This document shows, piece by piece, positions 22,360 to 31,891 of a stretch of 64,000 bases of DNA. Source of the stretch: Globisporangium splendens (Eukaryota > Oomycota > Peronosporomycetes > Pythiales > Pythiaceae); assembly GCA_006386115.1 (NCBI GenBank), contig VFIW01000034.1, forward strand, positions 349,473 through 413,472, read 5' to 3'. The stretch's first letter is position 1; the number at the start of each line of letters is the position of its first letter. The position numbers and the translations under genes were made by a program. Under the pieces are notes generated by a model. It had not been told where the DNA came from and ran no database searches. It saw only the letters and a list, made by a program, of their open reading frames with translations.

Positions 22360-23093
22360 GCTCAGAAAAGTAGGAGAAAGTGAGACCAACCACCATACAT
22401 GAAGGGATCTGCAACCAAATGGAAGGTGAACACTGATTTTTTTATAAGTGTACCCAGCAATGCGTGGAGAATGAGAACGAGAAGGTGTAGTTTTCTGTTT
22501 TTCTATTGAGTTGACGATGTTCGAGGGGACGTTGTGGCAAAAACGCAATGTCCTGGAGACTGGTGGATCGGGTATTGTCCCATTGAGCATTGGCCACAAG
22601 CGCACACCACAGACAAGCACTCACACTCCCAACGGATGGATCACATCCAGAAGAAGACGGAGAGCGCGCGGTTGACGGGCTGACGTAAGAAGGAATCCTT
22701 CCACGATCCTGCGCGCGTCCCCCACCCACCCATCTTCGTTTCACTGCTCACCCTCCCTCTCAGAAAGTGCAGCCATGTCGCTTCATTTTAGTGACTAGAT
22801 GGTCGCAAACACTCTCAATTACATATTTTCCACCAATATAAATGCATATTTTAAAGCATCCATACATTATTGGATAATATTAATAGATACAGTCTGTTAT
22901 TGGTGGAAATGGGGATCCACCAGTTGATTGGTTACAGAACTGGTCGCGTTGCCATTCCAAAGGCGCAACCACAGGCGCGGCGCACACCATTGGATTTCCG
23001 CGCAAAGAGGCACACGACGGACGCTTGAAGCTCGTGCAAGCGCTCTCTCTCCTTCTCCAGTGACGAGCGCATACACCCAGCTAGTGCAGCGCC
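22360..23093. other. Intergenic region upstream of the Pol I gene
   Basis: No coding region is supported. It includes the 3' UTR of the immunophilin, an AT-rich tract around 22800-22900 bounded by a 12-bp inverted repeat, and a CT-rich stretch at 23040-23060 just upstream of the ATG at 23094. Confidence 0.5.
22827..22909. repeat. 83-bp AT-rich segment with 12-bp terminal inverted repeats
   Basis: TTTCCACCAATA at 22827-22838 is perfectly complementary to TATTGGTGGAAA at 22898-22909, flanking an AT-rich core. It could be a tiny MITE-like relic or a hairpin in the promoter region of the downstream gene. I find no clear target duplication. Confidence 0.45.
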
Positions 23094-26000
23094 ATGGAGT
23101 CGGCGACGGACCAGACGATTCTGCGCTATGAGGTGTCGGAGGTCGGCTTCGGCTTCTACAGCGACGCCGAGATCCGCGACCTGAGTGTCAAGCAGATCAC
23201 GAGCCGCATGTCCTTCGACTCGCTCAACAACCCGGTCATCGGCGGTCTCTACGACCCGGCCATGGGCCCCGTGGACTTCAACATGATCTGTCCGACGTGT
23301 CACCAGACACAGAAGGAGTGCCCGGGCCACTTGGGCCACATTGAGCTCCCCGTGCCCGTGTACAACCCTGTTTTGTTTGGCCACATGCTCAACTTGCTCA
23401 AGCGCAAGTGCTTCACGTGCCACAAGTTCCGCATCGCGTCGGCGCGCTCGCGTGTGCTGCGCGTCAAGATCCTCTTGATCGACAATGGCTTTGACGAGGA
23501 AGCGCGCTCGCTCTCGGAGCTCCTGGAGCAGCGCAACGGCGTCGAAGACGAACCTCCACAGCGCACGTTCCAACGTCAGCAAGCGATTCTCGATGAATTT
23601 GAACGCCTCGCGCTCTCGCAGGTGAATGCGGGGAACGGCGGCAAGATCCGTCCGCTCCCACGCTCTTCGGAAGTGATGCGTGAGAAACTCGCGACGGAAT
23701 TTTTCAAGGGCGTCAAGGCCAAGTGTGAAAACTGTGGCGCCATCTCGCCAGGCATCCGTCAGGATTCCAACTCCAAGATCTTCCTCAAGGGTCTCAGTGC
23801 GCGCTCGCGCAAGGTGAACCGCTCCAAGAATCTCACGGTCGCGTCGGCGCTCGATACGATGAACGGCAACGTGTCGGACAATGACGCCCGCATGGGCAGC
23901 GACGACTCGGACGATTCCGACTCGGAGGACGACAGCAACCGCAAGAGCAAGTACGCTGCGACAGAAGACACGTCGTCGCGCGCCAAGTACCTCCCTCCAT
24001 TGGAAGTGCAGTCGCAATTGCAATTGATGTGGAAGAACGAAGACGGGCTCATGGAATTGCTCTTTGGTGACCGCAACGTTGCGAGCGGCCGCATCCCACA
24101 GGTCAAGGCCGATGGATGGAGAAAGTTTTTCCTGAACGTGATCCCGGTCGCGCCATCGCGCTTCCGTCCACCAGTGTTCCTTGGTGACAAGCAGTTTGAA
24201 CACGCGCAGAACTCGTACTTGTCCAAGATCCTCACGCTCAGTGAGAGCATCGTGCACGGCAACTACTACGACCAGCAGCAACAGCAAAAGGCGCAAACGA
24301 CCGACGAGGACGACGACACGGCTGACGAGAAGAAGCAGATCAACCTCGCGCGCAAGCTCGCGGTGTGGACCGAGCTGCAGAACAACGTCAACATGCTTGT
24401 CGACAGCAGCAAGGGCAACCAGGACGCCGCGCAGGGTATCAAGCAAGTGATTGAGAAGAAGGAAGGTCTCTTCCGTAAGCACATGATGGGCAAGCGTGTC
24501 AACTACGCCGCGCGTTCCGTCATCTCGCCAGATCCGTACATCAGTACGAGCCAAATCGGTGTGCCGCTGCGTTTCGCCAAGACGCTGACATACCCACAGC
24601 CGGTGACGCCATGGAACGTCGAAGAGATGCGCCAGTTGGTGATCAACGGACCTGATGTGCACCCAGGCGCGAACTTTGTCGAGTCTGAGACTGGTCGTTT
24701 GATCGACTTGAAGAAACGCACGCTGCACCAGCGTGAAGCAATCAGTAAGACGCTGCTGACGCGCTCGGCGAGTGCACAGGGCACGAGCAAGAACCGCGTC
24801 AAGCGCGTGTGGCGTCACTTGAAGACCGGCGATGTCGTGCTCATGAACCGTCAGCCGACGCTGCACAAGCCGAGTATGATGGCACACGTCACGCGTGTGC
24901 TCACGAACCCCAAGATGCAGACGATCCGCATGCACTACGCCAACTGTAACACGTTCAACGCCGATTTCGATGGTGATGAGATGAACATGCACTTCCCACA
25001 GAACGAACTCGCGCGTTCTGAGGCGTACACCATCGCGGCCAACGACCACCAGTACTTGGTGCCGACCGATGGCTCGCCTCTGCGTGGTCTGATCCAGGAT
25101 CACGTCGACTCTGGTGTCAAACTCAGTCAGCGCGACACGTTCCTGACCAAGGAGATGTACATGCAGCTGCTCTACTCTGCCTGGGCGAGCATGGAGGACG
25201 CAGGCGTCGAGAAGGCGCATATCGAGATCGTGCCGCCAGCGATCCTCAAGCCAAAGCAATTGTGGACGGGCAAGCAGGTGATCACGTCGGTGCTCAAGCT
25301 CCTCACCAAGGGCTTGCCACCGCTCAACCTCGACAGTAAGGCCAAGATCAAGGGCGACCTGTACGGCAACGGCAACGCCGAGCACATTGTCGTGTTCCGG
25401 GATGGCGAATTGCTCCAGGGTGTGCTCGACAAGAGTCAATTCGGTGCGTCCATGCACGGTTTCGTGCACGCGTGTTACGAAATCTATGGCGCGCGCATCG
25501 CTGCCGACTTGCTCACGACGCTCGGTCGCCTGTTTACCTGCTACCTGCAGTTTGCTGGGCACACGTGCGCATTGGAAGATCTGACGCTGAACAAGGACGC
25601 CGAGAAGCGTCGTCGCAAGTTGGTCAACGACTCGGTGTTCAACGGCGAAGAAGCATACGCTGAGTTCGCTGGACTCACGGAGTTGCTCGCAGCGAAGCGC
25701 GAGTCGGAAGAGAAGGAACACGGTGGAAAGAAGCGCCGCATGAACGAGCAGGAGCGCAAACAGATCCGCGAGCGCATGCGCGAGTTGCTCTCTGGTCCGG
25801 ACGCCGAAAACAACGCCAAGGCGCTCGATGCGCACATGATGGGCACGGTGCATGGATCCAACAGTGACATCATCAAGACGTGTCTCCCATCGGGCCAGAC
25901 TAAGTCGTTCCCAGCAAACTGCTTCTCGCTCATGGTGCTGACGGGCGCCAAGGGTTCCATGGTGAATCACTCGCAGATCTCGTGTGGTCTTGGCCAGCAG

Positions 26001-28568
26001 GCTCTTGAAGGCCGTCGTGTGCCGATTTTGTGCAGTGGCCGATCGCTGCCGTCGTATGAGCCATTCGACCCAGCCCCACGTGCCGGTGGGTACATTACTG
26101 ATCGTTTCTTGACGGGCTTGCGTCCACAGGAGTACTACCACCACTGTATGGCCGGCCGTGAAGGTCTCGTTGATACAGCCGTCAAGACGAGTCGAAGTGG
26201 GTACCTCCAGCGTTGTCTGATGAAGCACTTGGAGGATCTCCAGGTGAACTACGACCACACGGTGCGTGGCTGTGAAGGCAATGTCGTGCAGTTCCTGTAC
26301 GGCGAAGACGGTGTCGACCCGGTGCTGAGCGCGATGCTCTCGGGTAAGGACTCGGAGTTCAACTTCCAGGCCATGAACCACCGCAGTATCTCGCACAAGT
26401 ACGGCATCGACGCCAAGTTCTTCGCGCACACCAAGCTAGACATCATGAAGCCGCTCAAGCTCCACGCTGAGGCGCGCGAGGCTACGTCCAAGAACTACTT
26501 CGAGTCGACGTCGATCTTGACGCCTGGTCTGCACGTGCAGGCGCGTCGCCTGAAGCAGGGCGAGACCAAGTGGAAGCGCGGCAACATTGAAAAGGGTTTC
26601 TTTGACGCTGAGATTCTCGCGCTGTCACAGGAATACGAAGACGGCCGCGACTCGACGTACGATATCCAGTACCTGGACACGGGTCTCAAGGCGTTCGCCG
26701 TGCCACGCACAACGGTTTTCAAGTCGCGCAAGCCCACGAACAACACGCGTGCCATGTCGGGCCGCGTCGACCTGATCAAGGTCGTGCGTGCTGATCCAGT
26801 CATGCAAGAGCTCGAGCTCAACCAGCACGTGGGCTGCGTTTCAGAGCGCATCCAGGATAAGCTCTGGCAGTACAACCAGCGCAACCCTGCGAACTGCCTG
26901 GACCTGAAGAAGAAGAGCAAGAGCAAGAAGAGCAAAAAGTCCAAGAAGCACGGCGGTGACGCTGATGTTGAGGAGATTGATCGCGAAAAGATGATGACAA
27001 AGCACACGGTGAGCCCCGACGCGTTCCAGCTGCTCGTGTGGGTCAACTACCTGCGCAGCATGGCGAACCCTGGTGAGAACGTCGGTGTGCTCTGCGCGCA
27101 GTCTATTGGTGAGCCATCGACGCAGATGACGCTGAACACGTTCCACTTGGCTGGTCACGGTGCCGCCAACGTCACGCTCGGTATCCCGCGTCTGCGTGAG
27201 ATCATTATGACGGCGAGTGAGAAGATGTCGACGCCGATGATGACGATCCCGTTGCTGAAGAACGACAAGGCTCAAGCGCGTGCCCAGGAAGTCGAGCAGC
27301 GGTTGAACCAGGTCGCGCTTTCGGAACTCATCAGCAACCAGCGCGGTGTGTCGGTCAAGGACGAGTTCCTAAAGAGTGAGAACGGCATCCTCTGGGTACG
27401 TGACTACACGATTCGCTTGACGCTGTTCAAGCTCAAGTACATCAAGAAAGCCTTTGGTCTGAGCTCGGATGACGTGTACAACTCCATCGGCAAGGGTTTC
27501 ATCCAGAAATTGCTGTCTGTGTTGTCGCGCGAGATGAAGAAGAGCGGCGTGTCGGTGACGGCTGCCGAGACCAACAACTTTGCTGGCTTCGGCGCTTCGT
27601 CTGGTGCTTCCAAGAAGAAGAGCGGCGACGACGACGACGAGGATGATGACGATGAGCAAGGCACGCTGCGCTTTGGCAGTCGTGGCGAAGTCAACGGTTA
27701 CGAGATGGACGAAGAAGACAAGAAGATCCAGAACGCCCAGGACTCGGACTCGGACTCGGATTCTGACGATGACAAGAAGAAGAAGAAGAGCAAGACCGTG
27801 GGTGATAACACCAGTGGCGACGAAGGCGATGCCGTGGACGATAGCAACGTGTCGGGTAGCAAGAAGACCAAGTCGTTTGTTGCCGACGGTCTCGAGTCGC
27901 TCAACGTGCCGATCAGTGTGCGCAAGAATAAGTACTTCATGTACGCCGGCCGCAACACGAAGGAACACTTTGTGGAGTTCCGCCTTCGCTTCCCGACGCA
28001 CTCGAAGACGCTGTTGATGGTGCCAATCGTCGAGCGTGTGGCCAAGCAGGTGCTCGTTCAGCACTGCCCTGGTATCTCGCGATGCTACCTGATCAACCAG
28101 CGCATTGGCGATGCGCAGGAGGAGACGCCATGCATCCAGACTGAAGGTCTCAACTTCCAGGAGATCTGGGCGTTTGACGACATCTTGGACGTGAACCAGC
28201 TGGCGACGAACGATATTTACCAAGTGCTGCAAACGTATGGTGTCGAAGCCGCGCGCGCATCGATCTCCAAGCAGATCAACGACGTGTTCGGCGTGTACGG
28301 TATCAGTGTCGACCCGCGCCACTTGAGTTTGTTGGCCGATTACATGACGGCCCAGGGTGGCTACATGCCGCTGAACCGCATGGGCATGAACAACAAGGGC
28401 TCGTCCATGCAGCAGATCACGTTCGAGACGTCGATGAAGTTCCTGACGCAGGCTGCGCTCGGCGGGCTCTCGGACAACCTCGAGTCGCCGTCGGCGCGCA
28501 TCATCCTGGGGCAACCGCCACGCGTGGGCACGGGCAGCTTCTCGCTGCTGCAGCCAATTGCATTATAA
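23094..28568 (+). CDS. RPA1: DNA-directed RNA polymerase I subunit RPA1 (largest subunit)
   Basis: An intronless gene of 1824 residues. The N-terminal clamp zinc site 'CPTCHQTQKECPGHLGHI' is near residue 67, and a second CxxC pair 'CENCG' follows. The catalytic metal-A loop 'NADFDGDEMN' starts at residue 622, with Asp624, Asp626 and Asp628 as magnesium ligands. The trigger loop and bridge helix region 'SIGEPSTQMTLNTFH' precedes 'NVTLGIPRLREI'. Assignment to Pol I rather than Pol II or III rests on the absence of a heptapeptide tail, the Pol I-like 'TLNTFHLAGHGAANVTLGIP' stretch, and acidic inserts, including a long Asp/Glu/Ser-rich one at about residues 1504-1586 in the jaw. The enzyme transcribes ribosomal RNA in the nucleolus. 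Codon third positions are strongly GC-biased, which produces a 1165-codon antisense open frame that I treat as an artefact. Confidence 0.95.
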   Translation: MESATDQTILRYEVSEVGFGFYSDAEIRDLSVKQITSRMSFDSLNNPVIGGLYDPAMGPVDFNMICPTCHQTQKECPGHLGHIELPVPVYNPVLFGHMLNLLKRKCFTCHKFRIASARSRVLRVKILLIDNGFDEEARSLSELLEQRNGVEDEPPQRTFQRQQAILDEFERLALSQVNAGNGGKIRPLPRSSEVMREKLATEFFKGVKAKCENCGAISPGIRQDSNSKIFLKGLSARSRKVNRSKNLTVASALDTMNGNVSDNDARMGSDDSDDSDSEDDSNRKSKYAATEDTSSRAKYLPPLEVQSQLQLMWKNEDGLMELLFGDRNVASGRIPQVKADGWRKFFLNVIPVAPSRFRPPVFLGDKQFEHAQNSYLSKILTLSESIVHGNYYDQQQQQKAQTTDEDDDTADEKKQINLARKLAVWTELQNNVNMLVDSSKGNQDAAQGIKQVIEKKEGLFRKHMMGKRVNYAARSVISPDPYISTSQIGVPLRFAKTLTYPQPVTPWNVEEMRQLVINGPDVHPGANFVESETGRLIDLKKRTLHQREAISKTLLTRSASAQGTSKNRVKRVWRHLKTGDVVLMNRQPTLHKPSMMAHVTRVLTNPKMQTIRMHYANCNTFNADFDGDEMNMHFPQNELARSEAYTIAANDHQYLVPTDGSPLRGLIQDHVDSGVKLSQRDTFLTKEMYMQLLYSAWASMEDAGVEKAHIEIVPPAILKPKQLWTGKQVITSVLKLLTKGLPPLNLDSKAKIKGDLYGNGNAEHIVVFRDGELLQGVLDKSQFGASMHGFVHACYEIYGARIAADLLTTLGRLFTCYLQFAGHTCALEDLTLNKDAEKRRRKLVNDSVFNGEEAYAEFAGLTELLAAKRESEEKEHGGKKRRMNEQERKQIRERMRELLSGPDAENNAKALDAHMMGTVHGSNSDIIKTCLPSGQTKSFPANCFSLMVLTGAKGSMVNHSQISCGLGQQALEGRRVPILCSGRSLPSYEPFDPAPRAGGYITDRFLTGLRPQEYYHHCMAGREGLVDTAVKTSRSGYLQRCLMKHLEDLQVNYDHTVRGCEGNVVQFLYGEDGVDPVLSAMLSGKDSEFNFQAMNHRSISHKYGIDAKFFAHTKLDIMKPLKLHAEAREATSKNYFESTSILTPGLHVQARRLKQGETKWKRGNIEKGFFDAEILALSQEYEDGRDSTYDIQYLDTGLKAFAVPRTTVFKSRKPTNNTRAMSGRVDLIKVVRADPVMQELELNQHVGCVSERIQDKLWQYNQRNPANCLDLKKKSKSKKSKKSKKHGGDADVEEIDREKMMTKHTVSPDAFQLLVWVNYLRSMANPGENVGVLCAQSIGEPSTQMTLNTFHLAGHGAANVTLGIPRLREIIMTASEKMSTPMMTIPLLKNDKAQARAQEVEQRLNQVALSELISNQRGVSVKDEFLKSENGILWVRDYTIRLTLFKLKYIKKAFGLSSDDVYNSIGKGFIQKLLSVLSREMKKSGVSVTAAETNNFAGFGASSGASKKKSGDDDDEDDDDEQGTLRFGSRGEVNGYEMDEEDKKIQNAQDSDSDSDSDDDKKKKKSKTVGDNTSGDEGDAVDDSNVSGSKKTKSFVADGLESLNVPISVRKNKYFMYAGRNTKEHFVEFRLRFPTHSKTLLMVPIVERVAKQVLVQHCPGISRCYLINQRIGDAQEETPCIQTEGLNFQEIWAFDDILDVNQLATNDIYQVLQTYGVEAARASISKQINDVFGVYGISVDPRHLSLLADYMTAQGGYMPLNRMGMNNKGSSMQQITFETSMKFLTQAALGGLSDNLESPSARIILGQPPRVGTGSFSLLQPIAL

Positions 28569-28661
28569 GTTTGTCCACTAGCGAGAGACACTTTTTAACC
28601 AGCTTACCAGTTTATAATAGAACCACAAATACATTGCTAGCCCTTCCTTGTCATATTGCTG

Positions 28662-29721
28662 TTACTTGGTATGCTCTGCTTCTCTCTCAACGACGGATGC
28701 TGGCGTATTAGGCTTCTGTTTCGTCGCCATTGGAGGCGATGCCGGTGGTGACGTCGGCGTCGGCTGCATGCTGAATCGCCGTTGCAGTGTCCTCTTGGCG
28801 TCCGGATTCTTGGCACTGGGCGACGTCTGCACGCACAGACTCAGTCTGCGCGGCATCGGTGGACGACTCGAGGACGTAGGCGAAGGTGGAGGCGACAGCC
28901 TGCTGCTGGCAGTGGCACTGGTACTTGCATTGATACTAGCGGCATCTACGCTTGCACTGGCGGTATTGCCGAATGCATCGGGATTCGTGCGATTCCCCAC
29001 GTAATTTCTAGAATACCACCACCACAAACACAAGAGTTTTGAGTCTCAGAAATTGCCACCAGACATTAATGTGATAAAATCGTACTCGTAGTGCTCTTTT
29101 CTCCAGAACTTCTCAAAATACAGCAGAAACACCTTCATGACGTCGACACGGTCGGTCTTGAGCACGTCCGTGATCTTAAGCGCACGCGGCGAATTCGACG
29201 CACACGCGAGCCACATGAGCTGGAACAGACCTCTAAGCACGCCAGAACAATCCCATCGTGAGTCCTTTGGTACTTGCAGAAGCATCGTTGCCCTGGCGCA
29301 TTTAACGTACTGTAGTTTCTTGCCGCTGGCCACGTTTGCGTCTGGGCACGCCTTTTGTGAAAGCCGCACGAGGAGCTCACAGAAGCTCGGGTAAGTCATC
29401 ACGCGGTCGTACCCGGTCAGAGGTGCCTTGGGCAGGCTGTCGATGCAGATCGTCGCAAACTCGGTCGTCGTGAGCACTCCCAGGGCGATGAGCCCGTACA
29501 TGCGGCCAAAGGTGACGCTCTCAGCGTATCCCATGTGCAGTGGGCTCGCGAGCGCCGTCTTTGGCTCGAGCTTCTCCAGTTTCGCATGCGCCACACTCGC
29601 GTAGAATCCAAAGATCTTCCATTATCGCAACACGGATGTGTAGATCCGCGAATAATGCATCAGGACGTTACGTGGATGGAGCTCAGCAAGACAAATTCGT
29701 ATCACGTACTTTGGTCAGTGG
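28662..29721 (-). pseudogene. 3' part of a host gene split by retrotransposon A
   Basis: This is the downstream portion of the minus-strand gene whose 5' part is at 52268-53052. From the insertion point it holds the last bases of exon 3 (29710-29721, including one copy of the AGTGG duplication), a donor GTACGT, an intron to 29616, and exon 4 from 29615. Exon 4 is an open, protein-like frame (for example 'MYGLIALGVLTTTEFATICI') ending at a TGA at 29046-29048. Alternatively, a 57-bp intron (29008-29064, donor GTCTGG, acceptor CTAG) removes that TGA in phase and joins a Ser/Pro-rich tail ending at 28662, with basophilic kinase-like sites 'RRLSL' and 'RRFSM'. The whole gene would then encode 394 or 503 residues. 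I do not recognise the family. No inactivating change other than the insertion is visible, so the insertion is recent or this allele is heterozygous. Confidence 0.8.
29717..29721. repeat. Target-site duplication of element A, left copy (AGTGG)
   Basis: AGTGG directly precedes the left LTR and recurs at 52268-52272 directly after the right LTR. On the minus strand it falls inside codons of host exon 3. Confidence 0.88.
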
Positions 29722-30167
29722 TGTAAGGACCAGATGTATACGGTCCAGCTGCTAAGTGCGACAGGTATGTCGCCAGAAAAAGAAGTATATACGTAGTATA
29801 CAAAAGTCTATATAAATCTAGATAAGGCATGTATGAGGCCAGTGTGAGGCCAGTAAGAACCCATTGAAGTAGTGAATTAGTTGAAGAACAATGCAAAGAA
29901 AAGAAGAAAAATCCAGTAAGAGAAAAAGGAGAAAAAGGAGAAAAAGGAGAAAAAGAGGCGTAGGACACTAGGAGAAGTAAGAGGGAGCCCCTAGGGTAGC
30001 CCAGAGTAGCTAGCTGCGCGAGCAGCGCATTCTAACTCACTTCTCAATCTACTCTCCAACTGCCAAACGCCCATCCAGACCACACCAACCCTCCTATCTT
30101 CCTTCCTCTCGTTAAGTGCGCACCTCGTTAAGTTCGTCTCCGGAAAAGTACGACCCCAGTCTTTACA
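29722..30167 (+). repeat. 5' LTR of element A
   Basis: 446 bp with TG..CA ends. It contains four tandem copies of a GAGAAAAAG-like unit at about 29930-29957. The right LTR at 51822-52267 has the same length and differs at four positions by eye. Confidence 0.93.
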
Positions 30168-30458
30168 AGTGGTAGCACTTGTTGGTGCTGCTCAGCCCTC
30201 GTCTCTCGGTCTTGGTTCCTTGTCCCTTTGAAAGTCTCCGTCGGTTCCGTCCGGTAGAGCTTTGCTTGTCACGACTGCGTGCTGCAACCCGCATCACATC
30301 GAGAGCTCCTAGCCGGGTGTTGAGTGGTCTAGTGCCTTTGTGCCTGTCCCTACCGGCTGCCAAGGGAGGATAACGTCTCGATAGCGGTTTAAAGTTGCTG
30401 GCTAAACGGTCTGTGGTTACAAAAGCTCACTGTTGATAGAGCCTGGATAGAGCCGTGG
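30168..30458 (+). promoter_or_regulatory. Primer-binding site and leader of element A
   Basis: TGGTAGCAC begins at 30170, two bases after the LTR, at the position of a tRNA primer-binding site; its start TGG pairs with a tRNA CCA end. The same nine bases follow the 5' LTRs of B, C and D. The rest of the leader to the ORF0 ATG at 30459 holds no other supported feature. Confidence 0.7.
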
Positions 30459-30842
30459 ATGCCACGAAAGAAGACTCCCGCCGTCGATCGCTACACCTTC
30501 GCTCAGCCTCTCTCTGCTCTCTATTCCGACGATCCCGCCGTCGACAAACTCCGTGCAAACCTCTACGCTACGACTGAGAAGCTCTCAAGTCAACTCATCG
30601 CCCTTCGCAACACGATCCCGGTTGCTGACGACTCGGACGCTCGTAATTACGTCCACGAGATCGTCGTAAGGGCCCAAGTCCACGTAAACGACCTCCAGTC
30701 CATCCTTGGCATCTTCACTGATCGCAAGGTCAAAGAGCACAAGAAGACGAGAGAGCAGAAGGCCAGAGAACGTGCTGAGTTGAAGCGCAAGGCCCAAGAC
30801 TCCCAGGAAGCCAAGAAGAAGCGTAAGAAGACCCTACAGTAG
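30459..30842 (+). CDS. ORF0: small basic protein upstream of gag in element A
   Basis: This intact frame of 127 residues lies between the leader and gag, an uncommon position for an extra gene in Ty3/gypsy elements. The first ~90 residues look like a globular helical region ('KLRANLYATTEKLSSQLIAL'), followed by a strongly basic, probably helical tail rich in Lys, Arg and Glu ending 'KKKRKKTLQ', which could bind nucleic acid or serve as a nuclear localisation signal. Codon use resembles the downstream gag. A pyrimidine-rich CCTTTTAG (30873-30880) between ORF0 and gag resembles a 3' splice site, so gag might be expressed from a spliced RNA; this is inference. I recognise no family. It could also be an acquired host fragment. 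Confidence 0.65.
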   Translation: MPRKKTPAVDRYTFAQPLSALYSDDPAVDKLRANLYATTEKLSSQLIALRNTIPVADDSDARNYVHEIVVRAQVHVNDLQSILGIFTDRKVKEHKKTREQKARERAELKRKAQDSQEAKKKRKKTLQ

Positions 30843-30889
30843 CTCTTCCTTAAGTTTAAATCAGAACTTTTGCCTTTTAGCTAAGTACG

Positions 30890-31891
30890 ATGTTCTCCAA
30901 GTCCTCCACGTCCACAAATGCCGATATGAACACTCTCCTGACCCAGATGACCCGGTTGATGACTCGCAACCAGGATCTACTCGACCGGCTCTGTGCTAGA
31001 CCCATAGAGTACAAAGTCGAAGGCATCAACATGCCGCAGTATCAAGGGAAGATCGGAGAGTCCGTGGAGTTGTACTTTGACCAAGCCATTCGCTACATGG
31101 AGGCAAAGGGCATTCAGTGGCAGAATCAAGAAGAAGAGAAGCGTGTATTGGCTTTGCTTTCAGCCAATCTCAAGGGCGCCGCCGCTGCGTGGTTCATGGT
31201 GAACAAGGACAGCATCAAGGATGTGCAGACATTCATGCAGCGTTTGCATGCAGAGTTCACGCCGGTGGACTTGCAAGAACGCTTGCGCGATCAGCTGTAT
31301 CAGCTCAAGCAGCACGAATGCAAGAACTTAGAAGAGTACTTGTGGAAGTTCCGCCAGCTCATCATGCAAGTCAAGAGCATGGATGAACTCGACAAGATCA
31401 CGTACTTTGTGCGCGGATTGCGCAGAGAAATCAGGGAAGAAGTACAGTACTGCCGTTGCGATTCACTTTCGCAGGCTATGTCCAAAGCATTGTAATATGA
31501 TCGAGCTCATGACCTTGACCATCGCCGACAACGTCGTTCGCAGACTCTGCCCACGTACATGGATCAAAGAACACCGACGCCAGCTGAGCCAGACACTGCC
31601 GAGCCAATGGAAATCGACCATGCTCGTCCCTTTCAACATCGTAATCGCTTCCAACAACGCCGTGAGTGGAAGCCAAAGTGTCGCTACTGTAAGAAGATTG
31701 GCCACACCATTGAGCAGTGTTATAAGAAGAAGAACCATAACAACAGTCGGCCTCGTCGTAACAATGGACGAAACAACTTTCAGCGAACTGCCGTGAACTA
31801 CTTCGAAGATATGCCGGCAGAAGAAGAAGATGAAGAAGAAGAAGAGATCTCAATGATGCGTCACGAAATCGTCACGAACTTGGATCAGCTC
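30890..31891 (+). pseudogene. gag: gag of element A, with an in-frame stop
   Basis: The frame starts at ATG 30890 and shows a retrotransposon gag core ('LKGAAAAWFMVNKDSIKDVQ', 'LRDQLYQLKQHECKNLEEYL'). It stops at TAA 31493-31495 in 'QAMSKAL'. The same reading frame then continues without interruption through a CCHC zinc knuckle ('CRYCKKIGHTIEQC') and on into pol. Gag and pol are therefore in one frame in this element, unlike B, C and D. Related gags suggest a sense codon at this place (a GAA to TAA change is simplest). Programmed readthrough is possible but less likely, because the stop lies before the zinc knuckle. The gag/protease border is approximate. Confidence 0.8.

Noticed and set aside
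22932..26429. 1165-codon open frame on the minus strand inside the Pol I gene
   Set aside because: It is the antisense of a strongly GC3-biased conserved gene, has a His/Val/Leu/Arg-rich composition typical of such shadows, and the plus strand is clearly RPA1. Similar shadows lie at 27369-28514 and 21043-22620.
28648..29004. 118-codon plus-strand frame between Pol I gene and the split host gene
   Set aside because: Gly/Val/Leu-rich composition; the minus strand gives a more protein-like Ser/Pro-rich tail that can be spliced to the host gene.
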